From positions 186,001 to 250,000 of the forward strand of contig CAVSBG010000013.1 in NCBI GenBank assembly GCA_963726125.1: a stretch of DNA of 64,000 nt, given 5' to 3'. This DNA is from JAMXLO01 sp963726125. GTDB taxonomy: Bacteria; Pseudomonadota; Alphaproteobacteria; Acetobacterales; Acetobacteraceae. Position numbers and translations under genes: made by a program. Of the stretch, positions 28,424-37,145 are shown in pieces; the first letter of the stretch is position 1; every line of letters starts with the position of its first letter. Below the pieces are notes generated by a model. The model had not been told where the DNA came from. It did no database searches and worked only from the letters and a program-made list of their open reading frames with translations.

Positions 28424-29530
28424 ATGCCGAATGCGCGCGCCGCGGTGCTGCGGCAGACCGCAACGCCGATGACCATCGAGGGTCTGGAGGTCGGGCCGGT
28501 CGCTCCCGGCGACGTGCTCGTCCGTATCCGCGCCGCCAGCCTGTGCCACACGGATCTTGAGGCGATCGAAGGCGCCTTGGCCGTGAAGCTGCCGGCGGTG
28601 CTGGGGCATGAGGCGGCCGGCGAGGTGGTCGAACTCGGCGCTGGCGTCACCGAACTTTCGGTCGGCGATCGCGTGGTGCTGTCGTGGAACCCGCATTGTG
28701 GGCACTGCTTCTATTGCGACCACGCGCAGCCGATCCTGTGTTCGCAGTTCCTCGCCAATGGGCCGAAGGCGTTCCACTTCGATGGACGTCCGAGGCTGGC
28801 GTGCGAGGGCGTGCCGATGCACCAGCTGATGTATCTTGGCGGGTTCGCCGAATACTGCGTGGTTCCAGCACAAAGCGCGATCCGCGTGCCGGCGGCGATG
28901 CCGTTCGATCGGGCGGCGCTGCTGGGGTGCGGCGTGATGACCGGGGTCGGTGCCGCGACCCGGATCGCCGACCTGCGGTGGGGCGCGACGGCGATGGTGA
29001 TCGGCTGTGGCGCCGTCGGGCTGTCTGCGGTGCAGGGGTGCCGGATGGCCGGTGCCGGGACGATCATCGCGGTCGATCCCAACCCGGCTCGGCGGCAACT
29101 CGCACAGGGGCTTGGTGCGACGCAGGCGTGCGGTGGGGTTCAGGAAGAGGCGGTGGCGCTGGCGCGGTCGCTGACCGACGGGCGAGGCGCCGATGTGGTG
29201 ATCGAGGCCGCCGGTGTGCCGGCCAGCTTCCGGCTGTCGGTGGAGGCAGTGCGGCCGGGCGGGCAGGTGGTCTGGCTCGGCAAGACGGCGGTGAATGCGG
29301 GGGTGGAGTTCCGTTGGGGCAGCCTGATGCAGGAGAAGCGGATCACGCGCAGTTCCTATGGCGGTGCGCGGCCGTCGCAGGATTTTCCGCTCCTGGCGCG
29401 GGCGTATCTTGATGGCAGGTTGCAGCTGGATGAGATGATATCGGCGCGGATCCCGCTGGAGGCGATAAACGAGGGTTTTGCGGCGCTGAAGCGCGGTGAG
29501 ACTGTGCGCAGCGTGGTGATGTTCGCATGA
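28424..29530 (+). CDS. zinc-dependent alcohol dehydrogenase, MDR superfamily (368 aa)
   Basis: Catalytic-zinc ligands are in AASLCHTDLEAIEGALAV and GHEAAGEVVELGAGV; the structural-zinc lobe NPHCGHCFYCDHAQPILC has all four Cys. The Rossmann region has GCGAVGLSAVQGCRMAGAG. Class III-like MDR enzymes oxidise alcohols or aldehyde adducts with NAD. The stop overlaps the start of a DUF6166 gene (ATGA), so the two are translationally coupled. Confidence 0.9.
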   Translation: MPNARAAVLRQTATPMTIEGLEVGPVAPGDVLVRIRAASLCHTDLEAIEGALAVKLPAVLGHEAAGEVVELGAGVTELSVGDRVVLSWNPHCGHCFYCDHAQPILCSQFLANGPKAFHFDGRPRLACEGVPMHQLMYLGGFAEYCVVPAQSAIRVPAAMPFDRAALLGCGVMTGVGAATRIADLRWGATAMVIGCGAVGLSAVQGCRMAGAGTIIAVDPNPARRQLAQGLGATQACGGVQEEAVALARSLTDGRGADVVIEAAGVPASFRLSVEAVRPGGQVVWLGKTAVNAGVEFRWGSLMQEKRITRSSYGGARPSQDFPLLARAYLDGRLQLDEMISARIPLEAINEGFAALKRGETVRSVVMFA

Positions 29531-29814
29531 AGGTCTATGAGGGCGGGCGCAGCCTGGACGGGGCGGTTGTCACGGTTGATGGCGCCCCCTTGGAGCCGCG
29601 GTTCGACATCCGCCGGTTCAGCAAGATGGGTTTCGAGTGGACCTATGAAGGTGACGGGCCGCGGCAGCTGGCGCTGGCGTTGCTGGTCGACCACCTGGGC
29701 GATCCGCAGCGCGCGTTGGCATTGACCGAGGATTTCATGCGCAAGATCGTGGCTGAGCTGGACAATGCGTGGCGGCTGACGAGCGCGGATATCGACGCGG
29801 CGCTGGCCGGCTAG
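29527..29814 (+). CDS. DUF6166-like small protein (95 aa)
   Basis: It begins MKVYEGGRSLDGAVVTVDGA, then GFEWTYEGDGPRQLALALL, a pattern I associate with DUF6166, a small family of unknown function. Its ATG overlaps the alcohol dehydrogenase stop; its end is convergent with and overlaps by 4 bp the MaoC gene on the other strand. Confidence 0.75.
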   Translation: MKVYEGGRSLDGAVVTVDGAPLEPRFDIRRFSKMGFEWTYEGDGPRQLALALLVDHLGDPQRALALTEDFMRKIVAELDNAWRLTSADIDAALAG

Positions 29815-30266
29815 TCGAAGGCCAGGCCCATTGTCTCTGCCACCAGAGCGGGACGCGACGAGCCTTCCACTTCGATCTGGCTGTCGAACGTCATACGTAC
29901 GCCGCCCTCGATGTCCTCGACGCTTTTCAGGGTCTGGTGGAGGCGGACACGTGAGCCGGCCGGCACCGGCGCGGTGAACCGCACCTTGTTGGAGCCGTAG
30001 TTGATGCCGCGCGAGCGCTTCCGAATGTGCAGGATATTGTGTGACAGCCGCGGTAGCAGCGACAGTGTCAGGTAGCCATGCGCGATCGTCTTGCCGCCGG
30101 GCATCTCGCGTTTTGCCCGCTCCACATCGACGTGGATCCATTGATGATCGCCGGTGGCCTCGGCGAACTTGTCGATCATTGGCTGATCGACCAGCACCCA
30201 TTCGCTGGAACCGATCTTCTCGCCGATATGGGCCTTCATGTCGGCCGGCTTCTCGACTTCGAGCAT
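29811..30266 (-). CDS. MaoC-family dehydratase, single hotdog (151 aa)
   Basis: The hydratase-2 motif is clear: FAEATGDHQWIHVDVERAKR, followed by GKTIAHGYLTLSLLP, containing the Asp-His catalytic pair of R-specific enoyl-CoA hydratases. A single hotdog of normal length, distinct from the double-hotdog enzyme at 9608. It is divergent from the sterol-desaturase-like gene. Confidence 0.9.
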   Translation of the reverse strand: MLEVEKPADMKAHIGEKIGSSEWVLVDQPMIDKFAEATGDHQWIHVDVERAKREMPGGKTIAHGYLTLSLLPRLSHNILHIRKRSRGINYGSNKVRFTAPVPAGSRVRLHQTLKSVEDIEGGVRMTFDSQIEVEGSSRPALVAETMGLAFD

Positions 30267-30364
30267 TTCGTTTCCTCCGTGTGCTGGCGTATTATGCTCA
30301 GGCCGCCAGGGCTTGTCGCGGCTTGGATTTCCGTCCTATCACTGTGCGACGGAGGAAAGCGCCG

Positions 30365-31147
30365 ATGGACCAAGTGAAGATGTCGCAGCGGCAGGCGGCG
30401 TTCCGTGCCGACTTTCGCACCCGCATCGCGCCGGCCTATTTCGGCTGGGCGCATGTCGCGCTGATCTACGCGCTGGGCTTTGCCGCCATCTGGTATTGCG
30501 CGCGGCAGATCGTGGCGCCGGCGTGGTACGAATTCCTGGTGATCCCGGTGGCGTTCTGCATCTCGAATGCATTCGAATGGTGGATCCATCGGTATGTGAT
30601 GCATCGGCCGGTCAAGGGCTTCATGGGTATATACAAACGCCACACGCTGGCGCACCATCAGTTCTTCACGCATATCGAGCCGACCATCGACAACACGCGC
30701 GACTTCCGGATTGTGTTCTTTCCGCCGTATGCGCTGGTGGCTTTCATGGTGTTGTCGATCGTTCCGGCGGCGGTGCTTGGGCTGGTCGGGCTGGCCAACG
30801 CCGGCTGGCTGCTGCTGATCACCAATGTCGGGCTGTACCTGAATTATGAACTGTTCCATTACTGCTGCCACGTGAAGGATGACCGGATCGTACGGCATAT
30901 CCCGCTGGTGAATTCGATCCGCCGGCATCACATCGCGCACCACAACACTGCGCTGATGATGGAGCGCAACTTCAACCTGACGTATCCGATTGCGGACTGG
31001 TTCTTCGGCACGTCCGATCTTGCCTGCGGGCTGCTGCAGCATGTGTTCAACGGCTACGCGACGCGGTTCGTTCGGCGCGACCTCAAGCGGGTGCGGAATA
31101 CGAGTGATGATCCTCGGGTCGGGCATGTGCAGGCAGCGGCGGAATGA
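30365..31147 (+). CDS. sterol desaturase/fatty acid hydroxylase superfamily membrane protein (260 aa)
   Basis: Integral membrane di-iron protein with the histidine clusters in order: WWIHRYVMHRP, YKRHTLAHHQFFTHIEP, FHYCCHVKDDR and SIRRHHIAHHNTALM. These eight-plus His bind a non-haem di-iron centre used for lipid hydroxylation or desaturation. The lipid substrate is unknown. ATG 30365 follows GGAGGAAAG. The stop overlaps the start of a small membrane protein. Confidence 0.88.
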   Translation: MDQVKMSQRQAAFRADFRTRIAPAYFGWAHVALIYALGFAAIWYCARQIVAPAWYEFLVIPVAFCISNAFEWWIHRYVMHRPVKGFMGIYKRHTLAHHQFFTHIEPTIDNTRDFRIVFFPPYALVAFMVLSIVPAAVLGLVGLANAGWLLLITNVGLYLNYELFHYCCHVKDDRIVRHIPLVNSIRRHHIAHHNTALMMERNFNLTYPIADWFFGTSDLACGLLQHVFNGYATRFVRRDLKRVRNTSDDPRVGHVQAAAE

Positions 31148-31329
31148 CGAGGGCGCGGATCAAGCAGGGCAAGGCGAGCCTGATCGGAGGCATCGCGGTG
31201 GGCGTTGCCGTCCTGGTGCTGTGGCTGGCAATCGCGCATGAACTGGCGGCGGACGGCGTTGTGGGCATTGCAGCTGGCGTGCTGGTGGCGTCCGGCGTTG
31301 CGGTTTGGATCAGGCTTGCGGATCTGTAG
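31144..31329 (+). CDS. small two-helix membrane protein (61 aa)
   Basis: ATGA overlap with the upstream desaturase-like gene indicates coupled translation. Two hydrophobic segments (IGGIAVGVAVLVLWLAIAHE and VVGIAAGVLVASGVAVWIRL) follow a basic N-terminus. No family is recognised; possibly an accessory to the upstream membrane enzyme. Confidence 0.5.
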   Translation: MTRARIKQGKASLIGGIAVGVAVLVLWLAIAHELAADGVVGIAAGVLVASGVAVWIRLADL

Positions 31330-31589
31330 GTTGGCCGCCGAGCGGGGCGTTCGGTAAGTCGGTCCGCGGAGCCGTGGCGGCTGGCGGGACGGTCATCCCA
31401 GAGGGGGTCGCCGAGGTGCGCAGAGCGCCCTCCAACTACTCATTTGTGGATGGCTACCCGCACGCAAGGGTTTTTCGCGTCTGGATATGGCGGTCCCTTG
31501 CGGTCATGTGTGCGGCCTGTTTTGCGCATGGGCTGGAGACGCAGCAGGAACGGATCGGGGGCAGTCGGACTGCGCAGCAATTAAAGACT

Positions 31590-31681
31590 TTCAACCGCGG
31601 ATGCACGCAGATGGATGAGGATAGTCCCAGATGCAATGTTGCCGAGTTATTCGCGTTCATCTGCGTGCATCTGTGGTTGAA
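31590..31681. repeat. MITE-like inverted repeat (two 24-bp arms)
   Basis: The arm at 31590-31613 (TTCAACCGCGGATGCACGCA...) is mirrored at 31658-31681 with two mismatches across a 44-bp spacer. Similar ACGCAGATG-type sequences are scattered in many bacteria near GxxExxY genes, and one lies 0.4 kb downstream here. The rest of 31330-32062 holds no gene I recognise. Confidence 0.6.
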
Positions 31682-32062
31682 GATTCTTTTACTGTTTTCT
31701 CTGTTGCCGGCAACGCCGAGTACAGGGTTCTAGCTTTGCTATGGGACATCATCCATGAGAACTGATGTTAGGTGTGCGGCTAAAAGCGCACAAGGGCTTC
31801 GCGTATTTTTGCAACACGGCCGAGCTCCAATGCTGCGTCGCTGATGGCCCGGTATCGCAGTTCAAGAAGATGCGGCAGCTTGCCTGGTCGAGCTCGCCCA
31901 CGCCCCCACTGACGTATCGCGAGCCCGTGTTGGCGATGCCAACGCCGCACAACACGAGGCTACGCGCATGCGTGATGCGTTTGAGAACGCTCTTGTTATG
32001 AAAGCTGATGCCACTGCCCTTGCCTGGTCGCCCCCACGGCCGGTGCGAACCGTGGCAAAGTT

Positions 32063-32105
32063 TTTTCAGCACGGAGGAAGTGCGGAGAACACGGTGATCA
32101 CGGAG
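32063..32105 (+). repeat. left 43-bp terminal inverted repeat of GxxExxY cassette
   Basis: It starts TTTTCAGCACGGAGGAAGT and is the inverted complement of 32514-32556, 40 of 43 positions identical with no gap. It is A/G-rich on this strand, with repeated CACGGAG units. The two arms enclose a single gene. Confidence 0.8.
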
Positions 32106-32131
32106 TAGGAAGCAATCGGCTTCGACGGAAG

Positions 32132-32512
32132 CTACACGACGTAGCGACGAAGGCCATCCACCAGGCGTGGCACGTTGAAGTTCAGCAGGAGACCGACGTG
32201 GATGCCGCTCATGCGCAATACGTTCGGAGCTGCACCTCATGGATTGGCAGGATGGTGCTGACGGCTTTGATTTTGCAGGATAAGCTCGCCCGCGACGACG
32301 ATATCCGCCTTGAAGGCGTCGCCGACTTCCGCGCCCTTGTAGAGGACGGGGATAGTGACCTGCCGGGCGAAGGCAATGCCTGCGTCTGCCAATTCTCGGC
32401 ACAGGCACAGCTCATATATGGATTCCAGCAGTCCGGGGCCGGTATTTCGGTGCACCTCGATCGCCAACCCGATCACCCGATCGGTCAACGGTTCCGCAAA
32501 AGCATAACACAT
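32132..32512 (-). pseudogene. GxxExxY-family protein with two compensating frame breaks
   Basis: It reads TDRVIGLAIEVHRNTGPGLL then ESIYELCLCRELADAGIAFA, which contains the family-defining G-L-L-E-S-I-Y (GxxExxY), and the PD-(D/E)XK-like core. One extra base at the T run 32271-32274 (AAAA on the coding strand) and one missing base at 32217-32218 put KAVSTILPIHEVQLRTY and SGIHVGLLLNFNVPRLVDG in other frames. With both repaired the frame ends at 32132. Function is unknown; the family is repeated within genomes. The cassette is bounded by 43-bp inverted repeats. Confidence 0.8.
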
Positions 32513-32513
32513 T

Positions 32514-32556
32514 CTCCGTGAGCACCGTGCTCTCCGTACTTCCTCCGTGCTGAAAA
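32514..32556 (-). repeat. right 43-bp terminal inverted repeat of GxxExxY cassette
   Basis: It starts CTCCGTGAGCACCGTGCTC and ends TGAAAA; inverted partner of 32063-32105. It begins one base after the first codon of the GxxExxY ORF, so the ORF fills the cassette. Confidence 0.8.
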
Positions 32557-32806
32557 TCTATGAAACGTTAACGCACCGGCATTGCATGTTTGCGATAAGA
32601 GCGTTTCCGCGCTGCGGGGAACAACGCCCCGGCCGGCAGCTTTCAGGACGGGGCTGCCCATCTCGACCAACCGTGGCTTTCGTCGAGTGGCGGCCAGCCA
32701 CGTCTTTCGCGCGCGCCTGGCGAAGACGTGGATGGCCGGGACACGCCTAGGCACGCCCGGCCATGACGTGTGGTCGTGTGACTCGCGCTCCATCGATGGC
32801 GGGCAC

Positions 32807-32920
32807 CAGGTATTGGAGGAACAATAGCCACGATGTCTGTTCGGTATAGTCCAGTTCAGTCGTGCAGCCGGCCTCTTTCGACAGGACGTCGTCGATATTC
32901 TTGAAGATCTATTCGAACAT
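32807..32920 (-). pseudogene. remnant of the 5' end of a type I restriction-modification methylase gene (hsdM)
   Basis: Read on the minus strand from the ATG at 32920: Met-Phe-Glu-stop, then IFKNIDDVLSKEAG, CTTELDYTEQTSWLLFLQYL. This is the very characteristic HsdM N-terminus (normally MFEQ..., with EAGCTTELDYTEQTSWLLFL). Codon 4 is TAG and homology ends after about 37 codons, so only a stump remains. No hsdR or hsdS is nearby in the window. Confidence 0.8.
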
Positions 32921-32968
32921 GCTTCTTCCGTTACGACCCGCGTTGCCGGTGGGGAGTGGCCTCTGTCA

Positions 32969-34141
32969 CTACACGACCTTGCGCTCGCGCAGCCCCGCGA
33001 TCGCGGCGGGATCATAACCCAGCTCCCGCAGCACGTCGTCGGTATGTTCGCCGGGCTCCGGCGTGGCGGTGCGCACGCTCCACGGCGTGCGGGACAGCTC
33101 GACCGCCTGGCCCACCACTTCCACGTCCCCGAGCGCCTTGTGCTGCACGTGGCGCGTGATGTTCAGGTGCTTCACCTGGGGGTCATCGAACACCTCGTTG
33201 ATCCGGTAGATCGGGCCGCAGGGCACGCCGGCCTCGTTCAGCAGGTCGATCCAGGCGGCGGTGGTACGATTGCGGGTGATGGCGCCGATCGCCTCGTGCA
33301 GGCGGCCGCGGTTCTTCGAGCGGTCGGCGTTGGTGGCGAAGTCCGGATCGTTCGCCAACTCCGGCGCATCGAGCACCTTGCAGAAGCGCTGGTAGATCGC
33401 CTCGCCGGCGGCGCCGATGTTCATGTAGCCGTCGGCGGTCTGGAATACGCCGGTGGGAATGCTGGTGGGGTGATCGTTGCCGGCTTGTCCCGGTACCTCG
33501 TGGCCGATGGTCCAGCGCGCGGCCTGGAAGTCCAGCATGGCGATCTGTGCCGCCAGCAGATTGCTCTGCACCCATTGGCCCTGGCCGGATTGCTCACGCT
33601 CCAGCAGGGCGACCAGGATGCCCATCGCGCAGAAGATCCCGGCAGTCAGGTCGGCGACCGGGATGCCAACGCGGACCGGTCCCTGACCGGGCAGTCCGGT
33701 GATCGACATCAGGCCGCCCATGCCCTGCGCGATCTGATCGAAGCCGGGGCGCTCGCGATACGGACCGTCCTGGCCGAAGCCGGAAATACTACCGTACACC
33801 AGACGAGGATTGACCGCGCGCAGCGTTTCGTAGTCGACGCCGAGGCGGAACTTCACATCGGGCCGGTAATTCTCCACCAGAACGTCAGCGTTGCTTACCA
33901 GCTTTTTCAGGATCGCCACGCCCTCGGGTGACTTCAGGTTCAGGGTCATGCTGCGCTTGTTGCGGTGGAGGTTCTGGAAATCCGGACCGTGGCGCTCGCC
34001 GCCCATGCCTGCATCGCCCTCGGGCAATTCCACCTTGATGACCTGTGCGCCCCAGTCGGCGAGCTGGCGTACTGCGGTGGGGCCGGCGCGGACTCGCGAC
34101 AGATCGATCACCGTGAAGCGGGCGAGGGGGCCCTGGTTCAT
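32969..34141 (-). CDS. CaiB/BaiF-type (class III) CoA-transferase (390 aa)
   Basis: Full length: VIDLSRVRAGPTAVRQLADW, VKVELPEGDAGMGGERHG-like CoA site, NADVLVENYRPDVKFRLGVD and the catalytic-Asp region GIPVADLTAGIFCAMGILVA. Class III transferases move CoA between carboxylic acids (formyl-CoA/oxalate, carnitine, succinyl-CoA types). It stands alone between debris and a response regulator, so the substrate cannot be inferred from neighbours. Confidence 0.92.
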   Translation of the reverse strand: MNQGPLARFTVIDLSRVRAGPTAVRQLADWGAQVIKVELPEGDAGMGGERHGPDFQNLHRNKRSMTLNLKSPEGVAILKKLVSNADVLVENYRPDVKFRLGVDYETLRAVNPRLVYGSISGFGQDGPYRERPGFDQIAQGMGGLMSITGLPGQGPVRVGIPVADLTAGIFCAMGILVALLEREQSGQGQWVQSNLLAAQIAMLDFQAARWTIGHEVPGQAGNDHPTSIPTGVFQTADGYMNIGAAGEAIYQRFCKVLDAPELANDPDFATNADRSKNRGRLHEAIGAITRNRTTAAWIDLLNEAGVPCGPIYRINEVFDDPQVKHLNITRHVQHKALGDVEVVGQAVELSRTPWSVRTATPEPGEHTDDVLRELGYDPAAIAGLRERKVV

Positions 34142-34405
34142 TGCAACTTCGTCCTCATTGCCTGAGATTCGTCCAAATTACACCGCGTGGATCGCAAACG
34201 GCGTCGAGTTTCCGAAACTGACTTGCAACTAATGCCGCCAGTCGCAGGTTTGTGATGGTTCGTCACGTTTGTTGAACCATGATGGAAGTGGGCTGTAACA
34301 CCTTCACGATGTTAATGAGGCCGGCTGGTCGCGGCTAGTGGCCGCTGCCAGCGATCCGAGGGAGAAGCGGGCTCCCTCAATGTCTCGGGGGTGGCGTTGT
34401 CCTGC

Positions 34406-34792
34406 ATGCCGGAACATGACGTTGGCGCGCCTACGGACGCGCGGACCAATCGCCCACGACTGATGGTCGTGGATGACGATCCAGAGGTACGGGTTATCGT
34501 TGCCGAATTCCTGGAGGACTTCGGTTACCGGGTCATTCAGGCCAGCGGAGGCGCCGAGGCGCTGTCGTTGCTGTCGCATACGCCCGATCTGCGGATGATG
34601 ATCACCGATATCCGCATGCCCGACATGTCGGGGATTGAACTGGCGGATATCGCCACCCGGCGGCAACAGGATTTGAAGGTCATCCTGATCTCCGGCTATT
34701 TCGTATCGCAACAGGTCGACTGGCGATTCCTGCGCAAGCCGTTCCGGATGAAGGATCTGGAAGCGGCGGTACGGGCCGAGCTGGAGACCTGA
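34406..34792 (+). CDS. single-domain response regulator (CheY-like)
   Basis: 128-residue receiver domain only: acidic pocket LMVVDDDPEVRVIVAEFLED, phospho-acceptor Asp in MMITDIRMPDMSGIELA, Thr/Ser in VILISGYFV and Lys in FLRKPFRMKDLEAAV. It has no output domain. ATG 34406 follows GGGGGTGG; GTG 34391 is an alternative. It is encoded 49 bp before a histidine kinase and is probably its partner. Confidence 0.88.
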   Translation: MPEHDVGAPTDARTNRPRLMVVDDDPEVRVIVAEFLEDFGYRVIQASGGAEALSLLSHTPDLRMMITDIRMPDMSGIELADIATRRQQDLKVILISGYFVSQQVDWRFLRKPFRMKDLEAAVRAELET

Positions 34793-34840
34793 TCTCCGCC
34801 GGCCGGCGACTTGCCCGGTCGTGGCACCGGGAGTTGCACG

Positions 34841-36091
34841 ATGGGGGCCTTCACCGGTCTGTTCGACACCGCGGCGCTGACGCCGCATGGCTACTGTCTG
34901 TCCTGGGAGCCAGGGCTGATCGCGCTGCACGTCGTCTCGGATGGGCTGATCACGGCGTCTTACTACTCGATCCCACTCGCGATCGCGCTGTTGCTGCTGC
35001 GCCGGGGCGATGTCGCATTCAGCTGGATGGCCTGGCTGTTCGCGATCTTCATCATGGCGTGCGGCACCACCCATCTGATGGGCATCTGGACGCTATGGTA
35101 CCCCGACTATCTCACCGATGGCATGGTCAAGGCTGTGACGGCGGTGGCGTCAGTGATGACCGCGGCTGCGTTGTGGCCGTTGCTGCCTCGGCTGGTTGCG
35201 TTGCCCTCGCCAGGGGTGCTGTTGCAGGCGAACGAGCGGCTGACCCAGCAGATCGCGGAGCGTGACGCTGCGGTCACGGCGCTGCGTCGTCGAGACGGCG
35301 GAGCGGGAACGCGCCGAGGGGATGTTGCGGCAGTCGCAGAAGATGGAGGCGGTGGGGCAGCTCACCGGCGGTGTCGCGCACGACTTCAACAACCTGCTGC
35401 AGGTGATCCAGGCCAACCTCGAGGCGGTGATCGGCGCGGCTTGCCGAGGACGATCCGCTACGCCGGCATATCGAGCGTGCTCTTGCGGGCACGGAAAGAG
35501 GTGCGGCGCTGACCCAGCAGTTGCTGGCCTTCGCGCGCCGCCAAGCGTTGCGGCCGATGGCGTTCGACGTCGCGGAGCGGATCTGCGCCTCGTCCGAGAT
35601 GCTGCGCGGCATGCTGGCGGTCGAGATCACGGTGGAGACGCAGTGCGCAGACGATCTATGGACAGCGGAGGCGGATCCGCATCAGCTGGAAACCGCACTG
35701 CTGAACCTGGCGATCAACGCGCGCGACGCCATGCCAAACGGTGGTCGGCTGATGATCAGCGCCAGCAACGCGCACGCTGGATGCGGCGGCGACGGCGGGG
35801 CTGCCGGATGTCGATGCCGGCGACTACGTGCGGATTGCGGTCAGCGACACGGGCACCGGCATGACGCCCGAGGTTCGCGAGGCGGCGTTCGAGCCGTTCT
35901 TCACCACCAAGCCGATCGGGCAGGGGAGTGGGCTGGGGCTCAGCCAGGTGTATGGCTTCGTGAAGCAGTCGCGAGGCCATATCACGTTGGACAGCATGCC
36001 GGGTGAGGGGACCACCGTTGCGCTTTATCTGCGGCGCGCGGTGGCGGCAGCCGTGGGCGTCGAGTCCGCGACGGCGCAGTCCGCCGGATAG
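34841..36091 (+). pseudogene. hybrid-type histidine kinase with ethylene-receptor-like membrane sensor, three +1 frameshifts
   Basis: The sensor has three helices with SDGLITASYYSIPLAIALLL and IFIMACGTTHLMGIWTLWY, matching the plant/cyanobacterial ETR1 N-terminal fold. Asp34, Cys74 and His78 align with the Asp, Cys and His of the copper/ethylene pocket. The kinase part carries H-box MEAVGQLTGGVAHDFNNLL, N-box LLNLAINARDAMPNGG and G-boxes DTGTGMT and GSGLGLSQVYGF. Frames change near 35283-35295, 35437-35442 and 35769-35773, each by one extra base; correcting them gives one ~415-residue kinase. Sequence errors are plausible. No receiver domain follows. Confidence 0.75.
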
Positions 36092-36153
36092 GATTCGTCA
36101 GATGCGGATGAAGGCGCTAACCTGAACACCCTGGAATTGGCCGCAGAATTTCG

Positions 36154-37020
36154 ATGATGGATCGGCACGTGCTGTCGAACGGAACGCTCTCCGCCACGGT
36201 GAAGACGGAGGGCGCGGAACTATGTTCGCTACTGGACGCGGCCGGGGAGGAGATGCTGTGGCAGGCGGCCCCCATCTGGCCTCGCCATGCGCCAGTGCTG
36301 TTTCCGATTGTTGGGCGCCTGAAGGACGACATGCTGCGGCACGATGGCAAGTCGTACCACATGACGCAGCATGGCTTCGCGCGCGACAAGCGGTTCGCGT
36401 GGTTGAACCGCGGTGCGACGGGGTGCCGGCTGGTGCTGCACGAGGATGCGGAGACACGGGCGATTTACCCGTTCGCGTTCCGCCTGGAGATCGCTTTCAC
36501 GCTCGATGACGATGCGTTGGAGGCCAGCTTCACAGTGACCAATCCGGGGCGCGAGGTGCTGCCGGCCTCACTGGGCGCGCATCCCGCGTTTGTCTGGCCA
36601 TTGGCGGATGGGGTGGGGAAGGCGGCCCACGTGCTGGAATTTTCGGGGCCTGAGTTGGAGCCGATCCGACGCCTGGACGGCGGGCTGCTGCGTCCGGAGC
36701 CGGTTCCGTCGCCGGTGGTTGGCGATACGCTGGCGCTCGATCCGTCGCTGTTCACCGCCGACGCGCTGATCTTCCCCGAGGTCTCGAGCAGTTCCGTCCG
36801 ATATACCGCGCCTGGTGCGCCGGCCATCGAGGTTTCATGGCAGGGCTTTCGCGACCTCGGCGTGTGGTCGCGCGACGGCGGCGATTTCGTCTGCATCGAG
36901 CCTTGGTTCGGCACCGCCAGTCCGACGGACTTCGATGGCGAGTTCCGCGATAAGCCCGGGCTGATGCTGATCGCTCCGGGGGAGCGGCGGACGCTGTCGA
37001 TGCGGATCAGGGTGTGCTGA
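36154..37020 (+). CDS. aldose 1-epimerase (GalM-like) family protein (288 aa)
   Basis: Galactose-mutarotase-like beta-sandwich: LSATVKTEGAELCSLLDAAG, HAPVLFPIVGRLKDDM, MTQHGFARDKRFAWLNR with the catalytic His, and LGAHPAFVWPL. It belongs to the LacX/YeaD-like branch acting on free or phosphorylated aldoses. The ATG pair 36154/36157 gives the start. It is convergent with mazG across a hairpin at 37082. Confidence 0.87.
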   Translation: MMDRHVLSNGTLSATVKTEGAELCSLLDAAGEEMLWQAAPIWPRHAPVLFPIVGRLKDDMLRHDGKSYHMTQHGFARDKRFAWLNRGATGCRLVLHEDAETRAIYPFAFRLEIAFTLDDDALEASFTVTNPGREVLPASLGAHPAFVWPLADGVGKAAHVLEFSGPELEPIRRLDGGLLRPEPVPSPVVGDTLALDPSLFTADALIFPEVSSSSVRYTAPGAPAIEVSWQGFRDLGVWSRDGGDFVCIEPWFGTASPTDFDGEFRDKPGLMLIAPGERRTLSMRIRVC

Positions 37021-37081
37021 GCGGGTCGGGGATGGGGGCCAGCCCCGGTCAGCACTCATCGCGCGGGGATGGCCGGGTTGA

Positions 37082-37102
37082 TCCTCGGGTCAAGCCCGAG
37101 GA
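37082..37102. terminator. bidirectional hairpin between convergent galM-like and mazG genes
   Basis: TCCTCGGG-TCAAG-CCCGAGGA forms an 8-bp perfect stem with a 5-nt loop midway between the two convergent stops (37020 and 37146). This element is common in alphaproteobacterial intergenic space. Confidence 0.55.
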
Positions 37103-37145
37103 CGGCCACGACGAGGGTGGGGCTGAGCGGTATGGCCGTTGAGTA

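Noticed and set aside
28381..28560. C-terminal extension of the FTR1 permease into the alcohol dehydrogenase gene
   Set aside because: The extension is hydrophilic nonsense; the +1 frame gives a proper helix end and an early stop before the next gene.
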